Origin: an uncultured Prevotellaceae bacterium
Lineage (GTDB): Bacteria; Bacteroidota; Bacteroidia; Bacteroidales; Muribaculaceae
DNA length: 15,957 nt
Direction of reading: 5' to 3'
Assembly: GCA_937904375.1 (NCBI GenBank)
Contig: CALDIG010000101.1
Span: 1 to 15,957, forward strand
The notes beneath the pieces were generated by a model. The model saw only the letters and a list, made by a program, of their open reading frames with translations. It was not told the origin of the DNA and searched no databases. Both the position numbers and the translations under genes were made by a program. Shown in pieces: positions 6,370-12,650 of this stretch (its first letter is position 1; each line of letters begins with the position of its first letter).

Positions 6370-7674
6370 ATGTTAGGAGCAGTTTTTGGAGATATAGTGG
6401 GCAGTGCCTACGAGTGGAACAATGTCAAGACCAAGGATTTTCCTTTACAAAGCAAGTACACTCGTTACACCGACGACAGTGTGATGACACTTGCTGTGGC
6501 GAAGTGGCTTCTCGAGGACCCGTCGCACAGCGAGAGCCAGCTGGTGCAGTGTATGCAGCAGTTGGGGCGTAAGCATTTTAATGCCGGCTATGGCGGGCGA
6601 TTCAGATGGTGGCTGATGTCGGAAAATCCTCAGCCTTATAACAGTTGGGGCAACGGCTCGGCTATGCGCGTTAGCCCTGTCGCTATCTATGCCAATTCCT
6701 TAGAGGAAGCTTTGGAGCTGGCAAAAATCACTGCCTGTGTCACCCATAACCATCCCGAGGGAGTGAAGGGTGCCATGGCGGTTGCCGAATGTGTGTATCG
6801 CTGCCGCAGAGCGATAGACCTTGATGCGGCAAAACGAGAAATTCGTGACGTGATACCTCGAAAATATGGCTACAATCTTGACAGAACCCTTGACGAGATT
6901 CGTTCAAATTATAAATTTGATGTGAGTTGTCAAGGCAGTGTCCCCGAAGCCATCATTGCTTTTCTTGAGAGCGACTCTCTGGAAGATTGCGCCCGTAATG
7001 CGATATCTATCGGTGGCGACTCCGACACGATTGCTGCTATCGCTTGCTCTATCTATGCAGTGAAAAGCACGCCAAATGATGATGGAATAGTAATGGGATT
7101 CTGGCATTATCTTTCCTGGGATCTTATTGGTATCAAGGAAGATTTTGAGAAGATGATAGCAAACAAGAAACCCATAAAGAACAGCTATCAGGTGACCAGT
7201 CAAATCTATGCAGGTGAATATCCCCGAGACAAGAGCGAAGAAATCAGCACTGCAAAGCTTAAACAGTTTCAGGATTTCGGTATCACGCATTTCGTGGACT
7301 TGACCGAGGAAGGGGAGTTGGCGCCATATTACAACATGCTATATCCCGGCGCGTCACACCTTCGCTTTCCCATCAGGGATGTGTCGGTGCCTAAGAGTGT
7401 CGACGACGTGCATAATCTCGTGGAACACATCCGCGACATATTCAACAACAACCCTGAGGCGAAAGTATATATTCACTGCTGGGGCGGCGTGGGCAGGACC
7501 GGACTTATTGTTGGGTGTCTCGTTGGAGACATTTATAAACTAAGTTATGAGGATGCTATGTCAAGGCTGGAACGATTGTTCATGGCATGTCCCAAGTCAG
7601 CCTATAGAAGAACTCCCGAGACTCAAGAGCAATGCAACTTCATCGCAAAATTTTTACAAAAAGAAAACAAATAA
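6370..7674 (+). CDS. ADP-ribosylglycohydrolase (DraG/ARH) fused to a dual-specificity phosphatase domain
   Basis: The protein has 434 residues and two domains. Residues about 1-270 are an ADP-ribosylglycohydrolase: F6-G-D8-IVGSAYE, YTDDS (T34-D35-D36-S37), THNHPEG, and the metal site GGDSDT (D217, D219). Such enzymes remove ADP-ribose from modified side chains, nucleic acid ends or small molecules using two Mg2+. Residues about 285-430 are a cysteine phosphatase: the signature HCWGGVGRTG puts nucleophile C370 and phosphate-binding R376 at the C-x5-R spacing, and D337 in PIRDVSVP fits the general acid. Both active sites look intact. The next gene starts 9 nt later and is a second DraG protein, so the two are very probably co-expressed. 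A plausible substrate is a phosphorylated ADP-ribose compound (inference). Confidence 0.9.
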   Translation: MLGAVFGDIVGSAYEWNNVKTKDFPLQSKYTRYTDDSVMTLAVAKWLLEDPSHSESQLVQCMQQLGRKHFNAGYGGRFRWWLMSENPQPYNSWGNGSAMRVSPVAIYANSLEEALELAKITACVTHNHPEGVKGAMAVAECVYRCRRAIDLDAAKREIRDVIPRKYGYNLDRTLDEIRSNYKFDVSCQGSVPEAIIAFLESDSLEDCARNAISIGGDSDTIAAIACSIYAVKSTPNDDGIVMGFWHYLSWDLIGIKEDFEKMIANKKPIKNSYQVTSQIYAGEYPRDKSEEISTAKLKQFQDFGITHFVDLTEEGELAPYYNMLYPGASHLRFPIRDVSVPKSVDDVHNLVEHIRDIFNNNPEAKVYIHCWGGVGRTGLIVGCLVGDIYKLSYEDAMSRLERLFMACPKSAYRRTPETQEQCNFIAKFLQKENK

Positions 7675-7683
7675 CAAATTAAA

Positions 7684-8754
7684 ATGTTAACTATTAACAC
7701 ATTACAAGACAGAATAAGAGGTTCGCTCATTGGCGGTGCCATTGGCGACGCATTGGGTTATCCAGTGGAGTTTATGGGTGTTGGCAGAATTCAGGCCGAA
7801 TATGGACAGCGTGGAATCACGCGGCTTAACACACAGCAGTTTTGGGTGGGTGATGACAAACAAAGCGGAAAAGCGGTAGTGTCGGACGACACCCAGATGA
7901 CGCTGTTCACCGCCGTGGGGCTGCTGAATGCCAAACGCTTAGATATAGAAATGAAATATGGCATCTGCCGTGCCTACATCGAGTGGTATCTCACCCAAAC
8001 GGGCAAGAAGTCCAACAAATATAACGACTGCTGGATCAGCGGTGTGCCGGAGTTGAACGCGCGCCGTGCTCCAGGAAACACCTGCATGTCGGCCCTCCAC
8101 GCTATTTATAATGGCGGGGAACCAAATAATTACAGCAAGGGGTGTGGCGGCGTGATGCGCGTTGCGCCAATTCCTCTCTATGCCGCTGTTGACTCAAGGA
8201 TGGAAATATTAGATGCCGACAGATTGGCTGGTGATGCTGCCGAGATAACCCATCAGCACCCACTTGGTTATATCCCTGCCGCATTGATGGTCCACATCAT
8301 CTATCGCCTTGCGCTTGATGAGCATCCAACCCAATCAAGCCTAAAGCAATATATCGTTGAGGGCATGGGGGCTTTGGAGAAATTATATCCTGAGAATTTT
8401 AACGATGTTCAAGAGATGCGGGCTCTTGTCGAGCGGGCAATTGACTGTTCCGAGAATGAGCGTCATGACTTCGAGAACATCATCTCTCTTGGTGAGGGAT
8501 GGGTTGGCGAGGAGGCGTTGGCAATAGCGCTATATTGCTGCCTACGTCATTTCGACAGCTTTGAGGACGCTCTCATCGCATCGGTAAATCACGGTGGTGA
8601 CAGCGACAGCACAGGAGCCGTAACGGGCAACATCCTTGGCGCAGCGGTAGGTTATGATGCCATACCGCAATTCTACAAGGACGAACTAGAGATGCACGAC
8701 CTTATCCTCCACATCGCCGATGACCTGTATCGTGGAGAGGTCACAGCAATGTAA
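7684..8754 (+). CDS. ADP-ribosylglycohydrolase family protein (DraG/ARH)
   Basis: The protein has 356 residues and is a single full-length DraG-type domain. Motifs in order are GGAIGDALGYPVEF (17-30, with D22), SDDTQMT (D68-D69-T70), ITHQHPLGY, and VNHGGDSDSTGAVTGNILGA, with metal ligands D306 and D308. This family hydrolyses ADP-ribose linkages, classically ADP-ribosyl-arginine on dinitrogenase reductase, but many members have other substrates. The gene follows the DraG-phosphatase fusion by 9 nt. The two DraG domains differ in length and in their second metal motif (GGDSDT in the fusion, GGDSDS here), so they are not a recent duplication and may act on different linkages. No terminator is obvious behind it. 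Confidence 0.92.
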   Translation: MLTINTLQDRIRGSLIGGAIGDALGYPVEFMGVGRIQAEYGQRGITRLNTQQFWVGDDKQSGKAVVSDDTQMTLFTAVGLLNAKRLDIEMKYGICRAYIEWYLTQTGKKSNKYNDCWISGVPELNARRAPGNTCMSALHAIYNGGEPNNYSKGCGGVMRVAPIPLYAAVDSRMEILDADRLAGDAAEITHQHPLGYIPAALMVHIIYRLALDEHPTQSSLKQYIVEGMGALEKLYPENFNDVQEMRALVERAIDCSENERHDFENIISLGEGWVGEEALAIALYCCLRHFDSFEDALIASVNHGGDSDSTGAVTGNILGAAVGYDAIPQFYKDELEMHDLILHIADDLYRGEVTAM

Positions 8755-8802
8755 CTTAAAACGAGATTTATCGCAGTTTTCTTCAGTTTTATTGTCTCAT
8801 TT

Positions 8803-8833
8803 TTTGTGGTTTTGAGAATTCCACTTATCTTTG
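8803..8833 (+). promoter_or_regulatory. Bacteroidota-type promoter for the secreted protein gene at 8861
   Basis: TTTG at 8803-8806, a 19-nt spacer and TATCTTTG at 8826-8833. RNA would start near 8840, about 20 nt before the ATG. Confidence 0.75.
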
Positions 8834-8860
8834 TGAACTATACATAAACTATAAACTATT

Positions 8861-9436
8861 ATGAAACTACGACTCACACTTATTTTACTTGCAGTACTCA
8901 CTGCTGCTTCTGTGCTCAACGCGCAGAACAGCAAGCGCATGGCGCAGATTCGTCAAGCCTACGCCGACAGGTTGGAGATGATGAACAACAAACCCTACGG
9001 GGATATGCCTTTTAACGAAATCAGCGTTGATGTGGCACAGAACATGCCTGGCTCGGGGATGCGTGAGGTACATGACAAATACTACTTCACACAAGAGCAG
9101 TACAGTGCCGACGGCTCAATGTGCAGCCAGCTCTATTTCGCTACTAGTACCGTCACCTACACTATGGGAATGCACAAGTGGTATTGGGAGTTCCTTTGGG
9201 ACTCGATGGAAGGTGACCCCATGTTTGCCCTGCTTGTGCGTGACGAAGGCGGCACCAAGAAGGAATATCGCTTCTATTTCGAGAACGACAAGCTCATCAA
9301 GGCCGACCCCGAGCTCAAGCAGTGGCCTAAGGATGACTACGAAAGCCTTCATCCTCAAGTGATTAAAAAGCCTGCCGACGTGCTGAAACTCATGAAAGAG
9401 AAGCAAGCCGAGTTCAAAAGGCTGATTAAGGAATAA
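8861..9436 (+). CDS. Small secreted protein of unknown function
   Basis: The product has 191 residues. It begins with a typical signal peptide (MKLRLTLILLAVLTAASVLNA, cut near Ala21-Gln22), so it is probably periplasmic; there is no lipobox Cys. The mature part is rich in aromatic and charged residues, with WYWEFLWDS near the middle, a likely beta segment KEYRFYFENDKLIKAD, and a Lys/Glu-rich C-terminal helix. I recognise no domain. It has its own promoter and a 106-nt gap to the gene before it, so it is not clearly part of the ADP-ribose operon. A real gene is likely from the signal peptide, promoter and uniform coding character. Confidence 0.8.
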   Translation: MKLRLTLILLAVLTAASVLNAQNSKRMAQIRQAYADRLEMMNNKPYGDMPFNEISVDVAQNMPGSGMREVHDKYYFTQEQYSADGSMCSQLYFATSTVTYTMGMHKWYWEFLWDSMEGDPMFALLVRDEGGTKKEYRFYFENDKLIKADPELKQWPKDDYESLHPQVIKKPADVLKLMKEKQAEFKRLIKE

Positions 9437-9441
9437 AGAGC

Positions 9442-9474
9442 TAAGTGTTAAGTGATAAGTGTTAAGTGATAAGT
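9442..9474. repeat. 14-bp tandem repeat TAAGTGTTAAGTGA
   Basis: Two perfect copies (9442-9455, 9456-9469) and a partial third (TAAGT) follow the secreted protein gene. The remaining gap to the promoter at 9551 shows no ORF or hairpin of note. Confidence 0.7.
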
Positions 9475-9550
9475 TTTGTAGGGTCAATGACTGGCTTACC
9501 CGTTTTTGAACCACACAGCTTACAATATTTCACTAATTACCCGCAATATT

Positions 9551-9582
9551 TTTGGCGGGTCGGGGATTTTTGCCTACCTTTG
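9551..9582 (+). promoter_or_regulatory. Bacteroidota-type promoter for the aminotransferase gene
   Basis: TTTG at 9551-9554, a 20-nt spacer and TACCTTTG at 9575-9582. RNA would start near 9589; the leader up to 9649 is A-rich with ACTAA/ACTATAAA-type short repeats and no Shine-Dalgarno sequence. Confidence 0.8.
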
Positions 9583-9649
9583 TCCCCCAGAAATGATTAA
9601 CTAAAAACTAAGAACTAAATACTTAAAACTATAAAACTATAAAACAACT

Positions 9650-10843
9650 ATGCCTATTATTTCACAACGCGGCATCGACATGCCCGCATCGCCAATTCGC
9701 AAACTTGCGCCATTTGCTGTGGCAGCAAAGCAGAAAGGTATCAAAGTGTATCACCTCAACATCGGCCAGCCCGACATCGCCACGCCGCAAGAGGGTCTCG
9801 ACGCTCTTAAGAACGTGGACCGCAAAGTGCTTGAGTATTCGCCCTCGCAGGGCTATCAGAGCTATCTCGACAAGCTCGTGGGTTACTATGGCCGTTACGA
9901 CATCAAGCTCGACGCCAGCAACATCATCGTCACCTGCGGTGGCAGCGAGGCGTTGCAGTTTGCTTTCCTCGCTTGCTTCAATCCTGGCGACGAACTCATC
10001 GTTCCTGAGCCAGTGTATGCCAACTATATGGGCTTCGCCTGTGAGATGGGCGTGAAAGTGCGCACTATCACCACGCAGATTGAGAACGGCTTTGCTTTGC
10101 CATCAATCGAGGAGTTTGAGAAGCTGATCACCGACCGCACCCGCGCCATCATGATTTGCAATCCTAACAACCCCACTGGCACACTCTATTCCAACGAGGA
10201 ACTCCTTCAGCTGCGCGACCTGGTGAAGAAGCATGACCTCTACCTCATCAGCGACGAGGTGTATCGCGAGTTCCGTTACAGCGACAAGCCTTACCTGAGT
10301 GCTCTGCACCTTGAGGGCATCGAGGACAACGCCATCGTCATCGACTCGGTGTCGAAGCGTTACAGCGAGTGCGGCATCCGCATCGGCGCTTTTATTACCC
10401 GCAATAAGCAGTTGCTCACCACAGTGATGAAGTTTGCCCAGGCACGTCTCAGTCCTCCATTGATTGGACAGATTATTGCTGAGGCATCGCTTGCCGCACC
10501 TCAAGCCTATCATCAGGGCGTTTATGACGAGTATATCGCTCGCCGCGACTGCCTCGTTGAGGGTCTGAACAAGATTCCCGGCGTCTTTGCGCCAATGCCC
10601 ACAGGAGCCTTCTATGCTATGGTTAAGCTCCCAGTGCAGGATTGCGACGACTTCTGCCGCTGGTGCCTCGATGAGTTCAGCTACGAGGGCGAGACAGTGA
10701 TGATGGCTCCCGCCACCGGTTTTTACGCCACCCCAGGCGAGGGCAAGAACATCGTGCGCATGGCCTACGTCCTCAAAATCGAAGACCTCAAGCGCGCACT
10801 AGTAGTCCTCGAGAAAGCTCTCGAAGCCTACAACGCACGTTAA
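9650..10843 (+). CDS. Class I/II pyridoxal-phosphate aminotransferase (aspartate aminotransferase-like)
   Basis: The protein has 397 residues, normal for fold-type I aminotransferases. Landmarks are the N-terminal substrate-site segment HLNIGQPDI, the cofactor phosphate loop CGGSEALQF, the NPNNPTG motif, ISDEVYREFRY with the Asp that contacts the pyridine nitrogen, and SVSKRYSECGIRIG carrying the Schiff-base lysine K236. The C-terminal GEGKNIVRMAY segment carries the Arg that should bind the substrate carboxylate. The likely reaction is amino-group exchange between an amino acid such as aspartate and 2-oxoglutarate in the cytosol; the exact donor cannot be read from the sequence. It stands alone with its own promoter and a strong terminator. 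Family assignment is firm, substrate is not. Confidence 0.93.
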   Translation: MPIISQRGIDMPASPIRKLAPFAVAAKQKGIKVYHLNIGQPDIATPQEGLDALKNVDRKVLEYSPSQGYQSYLDKLVGYYGRYDIKLDASNIIVTCGGSEALQFAFLACFNPGDELIVPEPVYANYMGFACEMGVKVRTITTQIENGFALPSIEEFEKLITDRTRAIMICNPNNPTGTLYSNEELLQLRDLVKKHDLYLISDEVYREFRYSDKPYLSALHLEGIEDNAIVIDSVSKRYSECGIRIGAFITRNKQLLTTVMKFAQARLSPPLIGQIIAEASLAAPQAYHQGVYDEYIARRDCLVEGLNKIPGVFAPMPTGAFYAMVKLPVQDCDDFCRWCLDEFSYEGETVMMAPATGFYATPGEGKNIVRMAYVLKIEDLKRALVVLEKALEAYNAR

Positions 10844-10866
10844 CAGCTTTTTATACCCCTATAATA

Positions 10867-10899
10867 AATGCCACCGATGCTCAAAGCACCGGTGGCATT
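10867..10899. terminator. Bidirectional intrinsic terminator
   Basis: AATGCCACCG (10867-10876) and CGGTGGCATT (10890-10899) form a perfect 10-bp stem, with an inner TGC/GCA pair around a TCAAA loop. It lies between convergent genes and is flanked by AT-rich sequence on both sides, although neither side has a long T tract. Confidence 0.8.
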
Positions 10900-10915
10900 A
10901 TCTCTTTAAATAACG

Positions 10916-11794
10916 TCAATCTACTTGCTCGTAATAATAGGAGTAGTCGATACCTTTCATAAATGTCTCACGGTCATCGACTTTGTCGGTGAGGGCGTTA
11001 AGCAGGAGATGGCGCAGCATGGTGGGGTTGGTGGCGCTAAGTATCATGGCGTTAAGATAGTCTTTTTTGGATATCTGACTCCAGTCCACGCATTTGTCTA
11101 TGCGTTCTTTCAGCAGCAGGTCGAGCCATAGGCGGGTGCTACGGCCATTGCCTTCTATGAAGGGGTGCGCCACATTCATCTCAACATATTTAAGCACTAT
11201 CTCGTCGAATGTGTCATCGGGCATGTTATCAATGTCCTTGAGTGCTTGATGTAAATATCTTGCACGGCAAAAGGTGAAGTTTCCTTTAGAGATTGTCACG
11301 TTGCGGATTTGACCGGCAAAGTCGTACAAGCCTCCAAAGAGATAACCGTGAATTTGCTGCAAGCCTCGCGTGGTGCCAATCTCTACACTGTCCATCAAGC
11401 CGCTGTCCCACAGGGCGTAGGCTTTCTCGCGGCTTTTTCCGTCAATCGACTCGCTGTCGCTGGTAAACCAGTGAACAAACCGTGTGGCATTAGTGTTAGG
11501 GATGTTCTGCGCCAGCAGCATTATGCCCTCATAGTCAAGGACATCGGTTAGTCGTCTCTTTCCATCGGGAGCAAGAAGTTTCAACTGGTTAGTGACACTA
11601 ACCACTTCACTTCCTTGCTTGCGGAGTTTAGTCTTGAGGTACTTCCAGTAGTTGCGGGTGCGGGTGTAATCGTCTTGCTCGTTGATGGCGGCGACCACAT
11701 CGAGCACCGAGAACCACCATTTGCTGTTCTCGTTGTCCCAAACAGCCCGCACCTCGCGGTCGTTGTAAAAGCGTATGGAAATCTTGTTTGCCAT
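10916..11794 (-). CDS. BRO-N-like domain fused to a Fic (AMP-transferase) domain
   Basis: The protein has 292 residues. Residues about 5-100 resemble the BRO-N domain of phage antirepressor and DinD-like proteins: WWFSVLDVVAAI, the YWKYLKTKLRKQGSE helix, QLKLLAPDGKRRLTDVLD and LAQNIP. Residues about 115-292 are a Fic domain: FAGQIRNVTISKGNF flap (159-173) and the complete core HPFIEGNGRSTR (H210 catalytic, E214, N216, R218, R221). Fic enzymes usually transfer AMP to a target hydroxyl. The C terminus reads S285-YYY-E289-Q, close to the (S/T)xxxE(G/N) inhibitory helix of class III Fic proteins, with Gln in place of Gly/Asn. It starts 20 nt behind the RNA methyltransferase and is probably co-transcribed. 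The target is unknown; a toxin or regulatory role is possible. Confidence 0.88.
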   Translation of the reverse strand: MANKISIRFYNDREVRAVWDNENSKWWFSVLDVVAAINEQDDYTRTRNYWKYLKTKLRKQGSEVVSVTNQLKLLAPDGKRRLTDVLDYEGIMLLAQNIPNTNATRFVHWFTSDSESIDGKSREKAYALWDSGLMDSVEIGTTRGLQQIHGYLFGGLYDFAGQIRNVTISKGNFTFCRARYLHQALKDIDNMPDDTFDEIVLKYVEMNVAHPFIEGNGRSTRLWLDLLLKERIDKCVDWSQISKKDYLNAMILSATNPTMLRHLLLNALTDKVDDRETFMKGIDYSYYYEQVD

Positions 11795-11814
11795 TTAAAG
11801 GTGGGTTCTATAAA

Positions 11815-12582
11815 CTATTTGAGCTTTGTGCGGCATAGCTCGCTGATGGTGATTGCTGCGGCGATGCCCACGTTGAGGCTCTCGCTGCGGGTGCCTTTTC
11901 TGGGCATGGCTGGGATGTGGAGGCGCTGGGTCACATGTTCTGCCACTTTTGGGCTGATGCCTTGACCCTCGTTGCCGAAGATGACGAAGGCTCCTCCCTC
12001 GGGCAGTTTGGCGCTGTAGATGTTGTCGCCATCGAGGAAGGTGCCCATGACTGGCATGTCGCTGAAGTCGTCGAGGAAGAAGTCGAGGTCGCAGTAATGC
12101 ACCTTCACCCGGCTGATGGCTCCCATAGTTGCCTGCACCACCTTGTGATTATAGACATCGACAGTAGATTTGCTGGCAAATATGTTCTTGATGCCAAACC
12201 AGTCGGCGAGTCGCATGATAGTGCCCAGGTTGCCAGGGTCTTGGATGTTGTCGAGCACGATGTTAAGCCCTGAGCGCACCTCATCGTCGCTATAATCGAC
12301 TTTGGGAATCTCATATACCGCCATCACGTCGCTCGGTGTGGTGAACTGCGACATGCGCGCCATCTGGCTCTTATGGGCGAGCACGAGTTTGGGGTAATGC
12401 TCGGCGGTTCCTTGCTGCTCATACCATGCTTTAGTGGCGATGAGATATCGGCAGTTGAAGGCACGCCATGTGTCGCGCACGCATTTCCATCCCTCGGCGA
12501 CAAAGAGTCCTTCCTTGTCGCGGTATTTCTTCACAGCCAGCGACGATACCAGCTTGATAATTCCGTTGTTGATGTCTTGCAT
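11815..12582 (-). CDS. SpoU/TrmH-family RNA 2'-O-methyltransferase
   Basis: The product has 255 residues. I use ATG at 12582; a longer reading from TTG at 12642 begins inside a 16-bp tandem repeat and adds no family-like sequence. Residues 1-90 fit the RNA-binding substrate domain seen in rRNA members (LAVKKYRDKEGLFVAEG). The SPOUT knot follows with its three motifs: LDNIQDPGNLGTIMRLADW (N118, catalytic Arg124), VIFGNEGQGIS (200-210) and IPAMPRKGTRSESLNVGIAAAI (E234, S235, N237). These methylate a ribose 2'-OH in rRNA or tRNA with S-adenosylmethionine; whether this one acts on 23S rRNA (RlmB-like) or tRNA cannot be told. The gene lies 68 nt behind the PP2C gene without a recognisable promoter. 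It ends in TAG, so amber is a normal stop here. Confidence 0.92.
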   Translation of the reverse strand: MQDINNGIIKLVSSLAVKKYRDKEGLFVAEGWKCVRDTWRAFNCRYLIATKAWYEQQGTAEHYPKLVLAHKSQMARMSQFTTPSDVMAVYEIPKVDYSDDEVRSGLNIVLDNIQDPGNLGTIMRLADWFGIKNIFASKSTVDVYNHKVVQATMGAISRVKVHYCDLDFFLDDFSDMPVMGTFLDGDNIYSAKLPEGGAFVIFGNEGQGISPKVAEHVTQRLHIPAMPRKGTRSESLNVGIAAAITISELCRTKLK

Positions 12583-12614
12583 TATTATAGCGTTTTTAAA
12601 GGGCGAGCTTAGGA

Positions 12615-12646
12615 GTTTTCGAGCAATCGAGTTTTCGAGCAATCGA
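12615..12646. repeat. 16-bp perfect tandem repeat GTTTTCGAGCAATCGA
   Basis: Two adjacent perfect copies (12615-12630, 12631-12646) fill most of the short gap between the PP2C and methyltransferase genes. Each copy contains TCGA-GCAA-TCGA, a small inverted repeat. Confidence 0.85.
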
Positions 12647-12650
12647 GAAA

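Noticed and set aside
12583..12642. Longer start (TTG at 12642) for the RNA methyltransferase
   Set aside because: The extension is encoded by the 16-bp tandem repeat and does not resemble the family; ATG at 12582 gives the usual N terminus.
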